30,959 bases of DNA from a virus. How positions within the stretch are numbered: the stretch's first letter is position 1; each line of letters opens with the position of its first letter. Both the position numbers and the translations under genes were made by a program. The notes under the pieces were generated by a model, which did no database searches, was not told the DNA's origin, and saw nothing but the letters and a program-made list of their open reading frames with translations. The stretch is taken from positions 1 through 30,959 of IMG/VR virus record IMGVR_UViG_3300025695_001202. One strand, given 5' to 3'. Positions 1 to 7,564 of the stretch are shown here, piece after piece.

Positions 1-123
1 ACTTGTGTGGTATGTATCGTCCAATTGGACACCTGTTAACTTGTGATACCCCTTGTTGAAATCAACAAGTACACCGTCCATATCACAAAATACTTTATAC
101 TCTAATTCTTTAAATAATAACAT
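1..123 (-). CDS. HAD-family 5'-nucleotidase-like protein, N-terminal fragment
   Basis: This is the first 41 codons of a leftward gene that runs off the left edge. The start is ATG at 121-123. Residues 11-22 read VFCDMDGVLVDF, which is HAD motif I (DxDGxLxD); the first Asp would be the nucleophile and the second the general acid. Small phage proteins beginning this way are usually 5'(3')-deoxyribonucleotidases or related phosphatases that act on nucleotides in the cytoplasm. Later motifs are outside the window, so the substrate cannot be judged. A 3'-phosphatase role in RNA repair is possible in principle, but nothing visible supports it. Confidence 0.75.
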   Translation of the reverse strand, partial: MLLFKELEYKVFCDMDGVLVDFNKGYHKLTGVQLDDTYHTS

Positions 124-133
124 AGTATAAAAT

Positions 134-259
134 TTAGGCGTTATAAAAAGTTGTTAGGTATACACCTAATGCTAGTACTGTAAGTAGAGTCAATGAGACT
201 CCTGTAATAAACCCTTGTAGTTTTGGGTTTAACTCTTTGAATTTTGGAATTGTAGTCAT
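134..259 (-). CDS. 41-residue single-span membrane protein
   Basis: A short leftward ORF from ATG at 257-259 to TAA at 134-136. The N-terminal 15 residues are polar and lysine-rich (MTTIPKFKELNPKLQ). Residues 16-37 form one hydrophobic segment (GFITGVSLTLLTVLALGVYL), followed by a four- to five-residue tail. It looks like a single-pass inner-membrane miniprotein; function is unknown. A host-type promoter ends 19 bp before the start, which argues that this short ORF is real and may be expressed early. It ends 10 bp upstream of the nucleotidase start. Confidence 0.6.
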   Translation of the reverse strand: MTTIPKFKELNPKLQGFITGVSLTLLTVLALGVYLTTFYNA

Positions 260-278
260 AATTGTTTCTTTTATTTTA

Positions 279-308
279 CAAAGATAACAATTAATTCGTA
301 ATATCAAA
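279..308 (-). promoter_or_regulatory. Bacteroidota-type promoter for the 41-residue gene
   Basis: On the minus strand, TTTG (305-308) is followed after 18 bp by TATCTTTG (279-286), which matches the Bacteroidota primary-sigma consensus TAnnTTTG in all fixed positions. The -7 box ends 19 bp before the ATG at 259. The same layout occurs at 16772-16803 and 25742-25773. Confidence 0.6.
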
Positions 309-327
309 AAATAAATTGTGTTTTTTT

Positions 328-2130
328 TTAGAATTCTTCGAATAATCTTTCGTTAGTGACGTACTCTAATATTTTTTCAACCGTAATGTGACCTCTCCAA
401 TTCTTATTTTCACCGTCTTCATTTTGAGATCGATCAACATATGATATGTAAACAGGTACCACCATTTTTTCACAGTCAACCCCACCATTAATGGTTATAT
501 TCATGTCTTCACTCTCGTATCGATTATATTTAAAATATTTAGTGATGACCTCAGCAAGTTTCTTTTTTTCTTCCATACACTCGGGTGACTCGTTAAATAT
601 TTCCTCCACCCTATCAGCATAACCTTCTAATGTTGTCTTCATATCAGAAAATTTAGGGTACTCTAAGTTCATATTGTACATTGGGTTTTCATACTCATAA
701 TCCAATCCATGGTGTGAAATATATACCTCTAAAAGACTTTCAACGTCTGTTATTTGTGTTAGTCCTTCTTTAAATATAAACAGTGCGAGTTGTGATGGTG
801 GTACTGTAATCTCAAAATCATTACCATCTTCTGTGATTGTAATATACTTTTCTATTTTATTAACTTCAGTCTCAGATGCGGACACCACTAAAGGGTCGTT
901 TATGTCTGAGTATTCGGTAGCATAATCATCAATAATACTATCTAACTCATCATGCATTAAATCTCTATATACCTTATAATCGTTAGTGAATGTAACATAC
1001 CCACTATCCCACAACTCTTTTACTAATTCCTCGAATTTCTCTTCTTGCCACTCTTCATCCTGTTCGGTTACGTCGTATCTTAGTTGGTCTCTGTGATCTG
1101 CATATGGATCCGAATCGTATTGATATTGTCTGAGTGTTTCATAAAGATCATACAATTCATTGTTAATATCACTAATTGTAAAAATAACGTTATTTGTTGT
1201 ACTATAATATTGTTGAGTTTCGGTTGTTATATTAACAGAGTCATCGGTAACGTATTTACTGAAACTTTTAATCATTTCTTCAGGATCACTCTCCATCAAC
1301 GCATCGACAATTGGGTTGTCCGTCCCTTCAATAACCCTATTAATTAGTTTTTTAGAAAGTTCATCACTCAAGAATCCCATTCTACTAACTTCCTCCTCAT
1401 CTACCCCACTATCCTCATAAAGAGATGGATAAAAATATTTAGTTACCTCAGGGTGATTGTCAAAGAAGTTTGCCGTTTTTATACCACGATCATTTTTATC
1501 CATAAACTGTTTAGTTTCAAAATGGAATTGGTACTTATCTGTTGGGTCCTCTTTATTAATTATAACGTATAGACTACCCTGATTATTGTGAGATGTAAAA
1601 TGATTTCTTCGGTTTCTATATTCTGTTTTTGTTGAGTATGGTCCCCATGCGGTACACCACTCGGTACCATTACCTAAGTAAGCTGCCGCCTTCTCAGATT
1701 TTGGTGTATAGATTATCCACTTCTCACCATTTAAAAGTAAATTGTATTCTGAATCGTCCAAGACCTTTAATAATTCAAACACATTATTATTATCACCAGA
1801 TGAATAATGTTTTTCGACTAAACCGAAAAGATCCCCTAATGTCTTAATTTTATTGATGTCGACAGGTACATTATGTTTGTAAACTAATGTAAGATAGTCG
1901 GTTGCTTTAGGGAAATCCTCCGATTTAAGGTTCCCATTTTTAAACATCTTAATAAGTAATTTAGAATATTTCCCAATACGTTTAATCGTTTCCCCCTCAA
2001 TCTTTGTGGCGGGATCTAAAGATATAATTCTATTAAAAGTTTTTTTGTCAATATCCGAATAATATTTTTTATATATTTCTTCGGGTGCCGCCTCGACAAT
2101 TAGATCGTATATTGTATTGAGTAGTTTCAT
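328..2130 (-). CDS. Large acidic phage protein with WCTA motif, function unknown
   Basis: A 600-residue acidic protein; no enzyme family can be named with confidence. Visible marks are WCTA at 158-161, the strand-like LYVIIN near 187-192, YQFHFE at 200-205 and QFMD at 208-211. A conserved W/C followed by SLYVI- and QFHF-like strands recalls the C-terminal part of PcfJ-like proteins, as in the gene at 9843, but the match is loose. The C-terminal half is rich in Asp, Glu and Tyr with no clear motif. The N-terminus, MKLLNTIYDLIVEA, resembles the T4 capsid-targeting leader (MKTYQEFIAEA) and holds an I-x-E|A site like those cut by the T4 head protease. It lies 2 bp after the next gene, probably in one operon with it. 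Packaged or internal virion protein is an inference. Confidence 0.75.
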   Translation of the reverse strand: MKLLNTIYDLIVEAAPEEIYKKYYSDIDKKTFNRIISLDPATKIEGETIKRIGKYSKLLIKMFKNGNLKSEDFPKATDYLTLVYKHNVPVDINKIKTLGDLFGLVEKHYSSGDNNNVFELLKVLDDSEYNLLLNGEKWIIYTPKSEKAAAYLGNGTEWCTAWGPYSTKTEYRNRRNHFTSHNNQGSLYVIINKEDPTDKYQFHFETKQFMDKNDRGIKTANFFDNHPEVTKYFYPSLYEDSGVDEEEVSRMGFLSDELSKKLINRVIEGTDNPIVDALMESDPEEMIKSFSKYVTDDSVNITTETQQYYSTTNNVIFTISDINNELYDLYETLRQYQYDSDPYADHRDQLRYDVTEQDEEWQEEKFEELVKELWDSGYVTFTNDYKVYRDLMHDELDSIIDDYATEYSDINDPLVVSASETEVNKIEKYITITEDGNDFEITVPPSQLALFIFKEGLTQITDVESLLEVYISHHGLDYEYENPMYNMNLEYPKFSDMKTTLEGYADRVEEIFNESPECMEEKKKLAEVITKYFKYNRYESEDMNITINGGVDCEKMVVPVYISYVDRSQNEDGENKNWRGHITVEKILEYVTNERLFEEF

Positions 2131-2132
2131 TG

Positions 2133-2972
2133 TTAATTAATTTCATATCCAACCTCTGAAAGTCGGTCTTTAAGATTATCGTTAAAGTTATTGTTATCTA
2201 TATCCGGTGTCCATCTATCGTCGATACTAAACTCCGGATTATCACCTGACATATCACCAAGAACTATTTCATCGAAAAAACATTCCGAATCCCAATCACA
2301 AGTTTCCTTTAATTCTTCAATAAATTCATCATCCTCATAAAAATCTTTACCGTACATTGCGGTGACAAACTCATAAAAATCTATCTCGATTGATATTCCT
2401 TCATCAGAATATTTTACAATGTTCCCATAATTGGATAGTACGTCCCTAAGTTCGTTATTTAGATAAGTGACGTAACTGTCCGATTCGGACGAGTTTATTG
2501 AATCTCTTAAGGCATTTTTTATTAAATCTTCCTCATCAAACTCCTCGATCAGGTCCTGTAAACTCATATCATCGTGGTCTGAGGGTTCATCACCATTACT
2601 AACAATAATCTTATTGATTAGTGTTTTTATAATACCTTCATTCTCAGAATCGACGTAGTAATCTAATGCGGATTCCCAATCACCGTCGTAACCATAATTA
2701 TCCCATAGGTCCCACCCATCACCACTTAAAATAGTTTGGAATAAACCTATAGATTTTTGGTTACCTGATTGGTCTTTATATTTTCTAATGGTATAATCAC
2801 CATTTATGTAACGATCTACCTCATCCGAATCAATATTTAAAGTGAAATCAAAAATCCCATTTTCAACACCTAATCTAAGGTATCTTTCATTATTAAAAAA
2901 CTTAGGGTTCTTTTTAAAAATCGCTTCAACCTTCTCTTTACTGAGTGATTCGTATAGTGGTGATAATTTCAT
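2133..2972 (-). CDS. Acidic phage protein, function unknown
   Basis: A 279-residue, very acidic protein (rich in Asp, Glu, Asn and Tyr) with no recognised domain. It starts MKLSPLYESLSKEKVEAIFK, a short amphipathic helix like those of its two neighbours. Residues 85-105 (around DGWDLWDNYGYDGDWESAL) are rich in Trp, Tyr and Asp and may be a small repeat or binding surface. Spacing is 2-3 bp on both sides, so it is co-transcribed with the genes at 328 and 2976. Acidity and gene order are shared with 328-2130, so the two may act together. Function cannot be stated. Confidence 0.7.
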   Translation of the reverse strand: MKLSPLYESLSKEKVEAIFKKNPKFFNNERYLRLGVENGIFDFTLNIDSDEVDRYINGDYTIRKYKDQSGNQKSIGLFQTILSGDGWDLWDNYGYDGDWESALDYYVDSENEGIIKTLINKIIVSNGDEPSDHDDMSLQDLIEEFDEEDLIKNALRDSINSSESDSYVTYLNNELRDVLSNYGNIVKYSDEGISIEIDFYEFVTAMYGKDFYEDDEFIEELKETCDWDSECFFDEIVLGDMSGDNPEFSIDDRWTPDIDNNNFNDNLKDRLSEVGYEIN

Positions 2973-2975
2973 ATT

Positions 2976-3299
2976 TTATTTTTTACTGTTTACTAATTTA
3001 CCTATCTTAGTTAAATCTGGTTTACCATCAGCGCCATAAGGTATGGTATAATAATTACCGTCAGGATCTTTCGCCAACCTAACGTCGTTACCTCCTTCAT
3101 TGTCCTCTTGGTCGTTACCCTCTTGATCATTGTCTTCAGGTTCTAAATCTTGTTGATCTTCATAATCACTAAACCCTGGTTGTTCTTCTGGACCACCTAA
3201 GTTCATGTCATCCATTGCCCATGAATTACCCTCTTCTTTGATTATATTACTAACGATTTTACTAATATCTGACTGTTTTAATTTTACTATTTTTGACAT
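2976..3299 (-). CDS. Small acidic phage protein with N-terminal helix motif
   Basis: A 107-residue protein in three parts: a basic-amphipathic N-terminal helix (MSKIVKLKQSDISKIVSNII followed by KEE), a low-complexity acidic middle of about 45 residues (repeated QE, ED and ND units), and a short C-terminal part (DGNYYTIPYGADGKPDLTKI). The helix pattern S-[DE]-I-x-K-[IL]-V-x(3)-IKE returns at the extreme C-terminus of the protein at 7565. It is the first gene of a three-gene leftward unit (3299 to 328) and has the palindrome TATTTATAAATA upstream. A linker or cargo protein of the virion is a guess from composition only. Confidence 0.65.
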   Translation of the reverse strand: MSKIVKLKQSDISKIVSNIIKEEGNSWAMDDMNLGGPEEQPGFSDYEDQQDLEPEDNDQEGNDQEDNEGGNDVRLAKDPDGNYYTIPYGADGKPDLTKIGKLVNSKK

Positions 3300-3309
3300 A
3301 TCCTTGTTT

Positions 3310-3855
3310 TTATTTATAAATATCTAAATCTTTGAAAAAGGGTAGTCCCTTATCCTTATTTGAAATTAGGAACTCTTTGCTCACATCCCAATCTATATCT
3401 AATTGAGGGTCATTGTATATAATACCGCTCTCACTGATTTTACTATATGTATTATCAACCTTATAATTTAATGTTGAATCTTCTTGTGTTGAGAATCCAT
3501 GTGCACACCCTCTCGGTATAAATAAAGACCTATTAAAACCACCAGAGAGTATTACCTGTATTTTACGACCATAACTTTCTGAATTACGTCTTACGTCCAC
3601 AACAACATCCGTAATCGAACCTCGGGTGCATCTAACTAACTTTGCTTGATCAAACGGTGGTAGTTGTAGGTGGAGACCCCTAATTGTGTTTTTATAACTA
3701 AATGATTCATTTTCTTGGATGGAGTTAAAGTCTATGCCTGTCTTCACTTTAAATAGTGTCCTATTAAATGGTATATTAAAAGACCCTCTCTCATCAATTA
3801 TGTGGTCCCACTCGATAATATAACAATCCTTAATAATTGTTTCTACTAATTTCAT
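3310..3855 (-). CDS. rmlC: dTDP-4-dehydrorhamnose 3,5-epimerase (RmlC-like)
   Basis: A 181-residue cupin enzyme. RmlC epimerises C3 and C5 of dTDP-4-keto-6-deoxyglucose, the third step of dTDP-rhamnose synthesis, in the cytoplasm. Visible marks: RGLHLQ at 59-64 with the catalytic base His62, QAKLVRC at 70-76, DVVVDVRR at 83-90, LFIPRGCAHGF at 111-121, and a Tyr near 131 in the place of the catalytic Tyr. Length fits the family (about 180). The other rml genes are absent here, so it must use host dTDP-sugar or make a different 6-deoxysugar, such as a 3- or 5-epimer. It overlaps the preceding small gene by 26 bp, so the two are likely translationally coupled. A sugar-nucleotide 3,4-ketoisomerase of the same fold is the main alternative. 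Confidence 0.88.
   Translation of the reverse strand: MKLVETIIKDCYIIEWDHIIDERGSFNIPFNRTLFKVKTGIDFNSIQENESFSYKNTIRGLHLQLPPFDQAKLVRCTRGSITDVVVDVRRNSESYGRKIQVILSGGFNRSLFIPRGCAHGFSTQEDSTLNYKVDNTYSKISESGIIYNDPQLDIDWDVSKEFLISNKDKGLPFFKDLDIYK
3315..3322 (-). promoter_or_regulatory. Putative phage promoter element (TATTTATA)
   Basis: TATTTATA on the coding strand begins 23 bp and ends 16 bp before the ATG at 3299. It is embedded in the palindrome TATTTATAAATA, so the T4 late consensus TATAAATA is also present in the coding direction at 3311-3318. The same octamer lies close to the starts at 6528, 8968, 9483 and 14545. Confidence 0.35.
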
Positions 3856-4036
3856 TTCTCTTGTTCTCTATTTGTTTCAACAACTCACTATAGTATGTTT
3901 CAACCTGATTATTGTTATCGTAATTAACCTCCCTAAATAATTCACAGTATTTTATGGATACCTTTAATTGATTAATGGTTTCACAACTATTAACAACCTT
4001 TAGAGATTTTGTATATGATTCTAAAATACTAGCCAC
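3830..4036 (-). CDS. Small helical protein, unknown
   Basis: About 68 residues and predicted all-helical, with no known motif; the middle is NSCETINQLKVSIKYCELF and the end is basic (ENKRNEISRNNY). There is no ATG in the frame. The chosen GTG (4034-4036) overlaps the TAG stop of the gene before it (GTGGCTAG), a normal arrangement for translational coupling; a TTG at 4054 is the alternative. The 3' end overlaps rmlC by 26 bp, so three genes in a row are overlapped. Function unknown. Confidence 0.5.
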   Translation of the reverse strand: MASILESYTKSLKVVNSCETINQLKVSIKYCELFREVNYDNNNQVETYYSELLKQIENKRNEISRNNY

Positions 4037-4283
4037 GATCAATTGTGTGTACAAATATAGGGGTTTTTTCCCCCATAAAGCAATTTAAAACATTAAAATC
4101 TAAAAATTCTAACGACTCTTCGTATGATAACCCTTCATCCATTAAGATATTTACCATTTCATTAATATCATATATTAATTTATCCGTCGATTGTTCATAA
4201 CCAATGATGGCACCATCGAAACCATCGGCCTGTAGAAACTCCCCGTCAACGTTCATTTCTAAAATTTTATTAATGTTTTCCAT
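4029..4283 (-). CDS. Conserved small phage protein, unknown
   Basis: An 84-residue acidic protein. The start is the ATG at 4281-4283; an upstream TTG would add seven residues but has no support. The run QADGFDGAIIGYEQS, then LIYDINEMVNILM, EESLEFLDFN and MGEKTPIFVHT is a pattern I recognise from small conserved proteins in phages and some prokaryotes (DGFDxAIIGY ... FNVxNxxxGExTPI), for which I know no function. It is followed directly by the coupled small gene at 3830. Confidence 0.65.
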   Translation of the reverse strand: MENINKILEMNVDGEFLQADGFDGAIIGYEQSTDKLIYDINEMVNILMDEGLSYEESLEFLDFNVLNCFMGEKTPIFVHTIDRG

Positions 4284-4324
4284 ATTTAATGTATTATTTT
4301 TCAATATTGTGTTACGAACTAAAT

Positions 4325-4909
4325 TTATATAATATTATTCCTTAATCCTCTAATCCTAACGGAGGGGTCAAAATGTCTGTTGGCATCACAACTATATGGG
4401 ACACCTAAAATTTTAAATGGGTCGTTCTCGACATTAAAGATATCCTCGTAATATAGAATATCTAATTTTAGTTCGTCGGATATGGTGGACATTATTTCTT
4501 TTTGTGTGGTTAATTCGAATTTAATGTCATCACTTATTACTATATTTTTAGGGTCATAATTTTTAAATCTAGACACACCTTTTTTTAAACAGTTTTTTAA
4601 ATTAGTGTAACTTATGAGATGATCATCAAAATCTAACCTATCCATCAATATTACTCGTTCAAACTTAGATGCGAGAAAAGACCAATATTTTCGTTTACTT
4701 TCATCAGTGACACAATCATTTGGTGTTTGGTGGGTTATGACTTTCATTACAAAATCACCACTCTTAAGATTAAAAAAGTTAATGTGTTTCTTTAACTTAT
4801 CTGAAACATAAAAAGGTTCCTCATAATGTGGTAAATGCAATGATTCACTTATCGCTCTCATTACACTTGTCGTTCCCGATCTAGGTAATCCAATAATTAA
4901 TATCTTCAT
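4325..4909 (-). CDS. Sulfotransferase-like P-loop protein
   Basis: A 194-residue protein that begins MKILIIGLPRSGTTSV; GLPRSGTTS at 7-15 is the PAPS-binding P-loop form of sulfotransferases. The family moves sulfate from PAPS to sugars or other acceptors. A short body with MKVITHQTP near 61 and RVILMDRLDFDDHLISY near 90-106 takes the place of the second PAPS motif (usually RxPxxxxxSxY), where RLDFDDHLISY would serve. It is shorter than most (usually 250 or more). It stands between RmlC and a presumed structural gene, which suits a role in glycan decoration. A nucleotide kinase of similar P-loop shape is less likely because the Walker lysine is missing. Confidence 0.7.
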   Translation of the reverse strand: MKILIIGLPRSGTTSVMRAISESLHLPHYEEPFYVSDKLKKHINFFNLKSGDFVMKVITHQTPNDCVTDESKRKYWSFLASKFERVILMDRLDFDDHLISYTNLKNCLKKGVSRFKNYDPKNIVISDDIKFELTTQKEIMSTISDELKLDILYYEDIFNVENDPFKILGVPYSCDANRHFDPSVRIRGLRNNII

Positions 4910-4934
4910 AGGGAATTACATGTTTTTATGGGTG

Positions 4935-5090
4935 TTAAGTGTGTTTATTTAAAATTAACTTTAATAGGTTAGTAACCTTACCATTTATTTCTTCTTTTTC
5001 AGATGTGGTGGGTGGGGTAACCGTTACATTCTCTGTTACTGATTTTCTTCTATAAACCAATTCTTCTACTTGTGCTTTTGTAAGTGCCAT
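4935..5090 (-). CDS. Small phage protein (51 residues), unknown
   Basis: Start chosen at the ATG at 5088-5090 (MALTKAQVEELVYRRK), a natural phage-like N-terminus; an ATG at 5126 would add 12 residues and overlap the end of the preceding gene by 17 bp. The sequence is an N-terminal helix, a Thr/Pro-rich linker (TENVTVTPPTTSEKEE) and a short C-terminal helix ending LLKLILNKHT. The layout of helix, flexible linker and helix could suit a small adaptor or scaffold-like protein. Function unknown. Confidence 0.55.
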   Translation of the reverse strand: MALTKAQVEELVYRRKSVTENVTVTPPTTSEKEEINGKVTNLLKLILNKHT

Positions 5091-5109
5091 ATTTAAATTT
5101 TTTAAAAAG

Positions 5110-6528
5110 TTAGTATTCACTATCATAAAACTCTAATTTTCTATTATGAACAATAAATGATAATGAAAGTACTTGCGTACCCACTATTAAGTTATCTACC
5201 GTCTCTATATCTGCAGCGAAAAATGAACCTGTTGCAACCTCTAATTGTAACAATTCTACAGATACAATATCAACTTGATTCCCATCAAAATCCAATAATT
5301 TATGGTTGGATGGGGTTAGTTGGAATACACTTACGTATCTAATACCTTCTTTAGTGGTGTCATATACCATTGCCGAACTACTACCACCTAAATAAAGTGT
5401 CTCATTAGTAGTCGTCACTTTAAAGACCTCACCGTTAAGGTTTGGTGTTTTGTGTTGACCGTGTACAACAACCGAAGAAGTTACCTCAGACCCTTCAGGC
5501 CACGTACTACCACTATGAAACCATGATAAATATTCATCAGGTATGTCGGTGTCAGGTGCGTTAGGGACATAAAATGATTTTAACTCCTGACCCACAAAAA
5601 TTTCGTCTAAACCTACTGGTTCATTATCTATAGACGACGATACGAATGTCTCAGTTTCAAACACTCCATCAACCACATCTTTAGTTTTCCATGTTGATGT
5701 AGAAAATTCTTTTTGGTGTTTGATAGGTAACTCCCAATTTGTCAATCCATCCCAATTTAAATTTGATGATGATGGTATACTAAATTCTGCAACCCTTTTC
5801 ATAGTACCCAAATCAATGTAATCTAATCCACTACCATAAACAATTCCATAGTTTCTATATGATTCAACATAATTAGAATCTATAGCACTTTGGTTAATTT
5901 CATAGTTCTGCATATAATGGGTTTCATTAAGATCATTCTTAGCTGTTTCCCAATCACTTATTTTAGAAAAAACCACATTTCCGTGAACGTTAGATTTAGG
6001 TTTGTATACCACATCGGGTATATTATCCGGATTAGATGAAGAAATAAGTGTGTTAATCACCGTACCATCATCATCCACAGTATAGAATGGTATCGCGGCG
6101 GAACCCGAACCCACTTCGTTAAATAACTTTAATACTGTGTCACCCTTAGAAGTGTATTGTGAATCTAATATTGCGTTTTCATCATAACACATTCTAAGTA
6201 TAAATTTATTATCTGCATCTCCCACCGGTGTCGGGAAAGAACTATGTAGTGGTTCGGATTGTGTGGTAATAGTTGTTATATTCGTTGCATTTTCAGTAAC
6301 CTTTAACTTTAAATCATCTACCGCGTCTTTATGTAGTTCCGCTTTATACATTAAATGTAACGTATCGAAACCATTGTTAGGGTCAGACAAAAAATCCGTC
6401 AGTCCCGTCCAATCTGCATCATTTTTTAAGAAATTACCATATAGTACGGTATCTGTGTTCATTTCTAAGAATCTGAGATTACCGTCCCTATCCTTAACAA
6501 AGTCATTTGAAATTAATATTCCTTTCAT
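5110..6528 (-). CDS. Phage protein with ATP-grasp-like start and Hint-like C-terminus
   Basis: A 472-residue protein without a firm family. The N-terminus holds DGNLRFLEMNTDT (about 15-27), which is like the metal and substrate loop of ATP-grasp enzymes, and KFILRMCYDENAILDSQY (around 107-125) and DVVYKPKSNVHG (around 170-181) would fit such a fold; this is weak. The last 100 residues look like a Hint (hedgehog/intein) beta domain: VFQLTPSNHKLLDFDG at 401-416 resembles intein block B, and FIVHN at 458-462 resembles the C-terminal splice motif. The +1 residue is Arg rather than Cys, Ser or Thr, so full protein splicing is not expected. The many Ser/Thr and beta-prone stretches would suit a virion surface protein. 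Confidence 0.6.
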   Translation of the reverse strand: MKGILISNDFVKDRDGNLRFLEMNTDTVLYGNFLKNDADWTGLTDFLSDPNNGFDTLHLMYKAELHKDAVDDLKLKVTENATNITTITTQSEPLHSSFPTPVGDADNKFILRMCYDENAILDSQYTSKGDTVLKLFNEVGSGSAAIPFYTVDDDGTVINTLISSSNPDNIPDVVYKPKSNVHGNVVFSKISDWETAKNDLNETHYMQNYEINQSAIDSNYVESYRNYGIVYGSGLDYIDLGTMKRVAEFSIPSSSNLNWDGLTNWELPIKHQKEFSTSTWKTKDVVDGVFETETFVSSSIDNEPVGLDEIFVGQELKSFYVPNAPDTDIPDEYLSWFHSGSTWPEGSEVTSSVVVHGQHKTPNLNGEVFKVTTTNETLYLGGSSSAMVYDTTKEGIRYVSVFQLTPSNHKLLDFDGNQVDIVSVELLQLEVATGSFFAADIETVDNLIVGTQVLSLSFIVHNRKLEFYDSEY

Positions 6529-6547
6529 AATTTTATAATATCTTTTA

Positions 6548-6555
6548 TATAAATA
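6548..6555 (-). promoter_or_regulatory. Putative phage promoter element (TATTTATA)
   Basis: TATTTATA on the coding strand, followed by TAAAAGATATTATAAAATT and the ATG at 6528. It sits in the 51-bp gap between this gene and nagB, which is one of the few gaps in the left part of the window. Confidence 0.35.
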
Positions 6556-6579
6556 TTAGGTTATATCTATTTATGTTTT

Positions 6580-7239
6580 TTATTGACAATATAAAACCTC
6601 CACATTCGGGTGAAGTTGTAGTATACTTGCAGGTAGATCTTTACTTATTGGTCCGTTAAAACATTTATCTATAATGTCCCATTTCTCCGAACCGTTTGCA
6701 ATTACTATAATTTTTTTAGATTGTCTTATTGTTTTCATCCCCATAGTAAAAACCCATTTAGGTAGGTCACCTTCATTAAATAACTTACTTTTTTTCTCTA
6801 TGGTTGATGGACTTAACTTTACTCTTCTGGTTGGTGATGTGTGAGAAGATCCAGGTTCATTATATCCAACATGTCCGTTAGTACCAATACCCAATAATGT
6901 AACATCCAAACCATTAAATTTTTGTATTATGTTATCCATGTTACCGTCGGGAAAATGTATGTTCTTCTCATTAATATTTGTGTGTAAAAACAATTTACGT
7001 TTCATATACATATATGATGATTCGGGATGGTTCTCACTTAAACCAACGTACTCATCAGTATTAAAGGTCTTAACCGACCCCCAATCTAATTCTGTCTGTA
7101 TAATGTTCTTATAAAAACCGATGGGTGTCTCTCCGGTTGGTAAACCTATATTAAGTTTAGGGTTTTCGACTATCATGTCTCCAATGACCGCAGTCACATA
7201 CTCAGACATTTGATTATAATCTTCAAATAACGTAATCAT
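6580..7239 (-). CDS. nagB: Glucosamine-6-phosphate deaminase/isomerase
   Basis: A 219-residue NagB-family enzyme that converts glucosamine-6-phosphate to fructose-6-phosphate and ammonia, or the reverse. Motifs in order: phosphate loop LPTGETPIGFY at 33-43, FNTDEYVGL at 59-67 with the catalytic Asp62, HPESSYMYM at 71-79, GIGTNGHVGYNEPGSS at 117-132 with His123 and Glu128, MGMKTIRQSKKIIV, and LPASILQLH near the end. Asn121 stands where E. coli has Asp141; I believe many NagB enzymes of Gram-positive bacteria also have Asn there. It is shorter than the E. coli protein (266), with no C-terminal allosteric tail. The neighbouring surface-sugar genes suggest that it steers amino-sugar supply. 6-phosphogluconolactonase is a related fold but lacks the DEYVGL and NEPG motifs. 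Confidence 0.9.
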   Translation of the reverse strand: MITLFEDYNQMSEYVTAVIGDMIVENPKLNIGLPTGETPIGFYKNIIQTELDWGSVKTFNTDEYVGLSENHPESSYMYMKRKLFLHTNINEKNIHFPDGNMDNIIQKFNGLDVTLLGIGTNGHVGYNEPGSSHTSPTRRVKLSPSTIEKKSKLFNEGDLPKWVFTMGMKTIRQSKKIIVIANGSEKWDIIDKCFNGPISKDLPASILQLHPNVEVLYCQ

Positions 7240-7242
7240 ATT

Positions 7243-7452
7243 TTATCTTATTATTTTAAATGAACTCACTTTATGACACTCAGTACAGACGATGGTGTCT
7301 ATCCTACCCCTAACACAAGAATCATGGTCGACTAACTCTACATGGTTATCTTTAGTGTTACAACCACACTTCTGATTACTACTTATATTTAACCTACCTA
7401 ATTCTTTTAAGTGTGGGTCGTTTATCCAAATGTCTCTGTGGTGTGTTGTCAT
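7243..7452 (-). CDS. Small zinc-ribbon-like protein
   Basis: A 69-residue protein with cysteines at CGC (29-31), C47 and CTEC (56-59), plus several His residues: enough ligands for one zinc site. It may bind nucleic acid or act as a small regulator; nothing shows which. It ends 3 bp before nagB and probably shares its transcript. The leader of about 60 bp holds no clear promoter box. Confidence 0.55.
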   Translation of the reverse strand: MTTHHRDIWINDPHLKELGRLNISSNQKCGCNTKDNHVELVDHDSCVRGRIDTIVCTECHKVSSFKIIR

Positions 7453-7512
7453 AAATTGTTGGCTTATTAGGTTAATATACTATTTTTATTTGAATAAATC
7501 AAACTTTAGTAA

Positions 7513-7539
7513 ATAAAAAAACCCAACTTTCGTTGGGTT
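7513..7539 (-). terminator. Rho-independent terminator
   Basis: On the minus strand, AACCCAAC, loop GAAA, GTTGGGTT (7539 to 7520) is a perfect 8-bp stem with a GNRA tetraloop, followed by a run of T residues (7519-7513). It ends transcripts of the leftward gene at 7565-8968 and separates that unit from nagB. Confidence 0.85.
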
Positions 7540-7564
7540 CTCCATTCTCTTTAAATCGAACAAT

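Noticed and set aside
6263-6538. Rightward frame of 91 codons against the Hint-like gene
   Set aside because: It is opposite the start of a well-formed leftward gene and its end covers that gene's leader.
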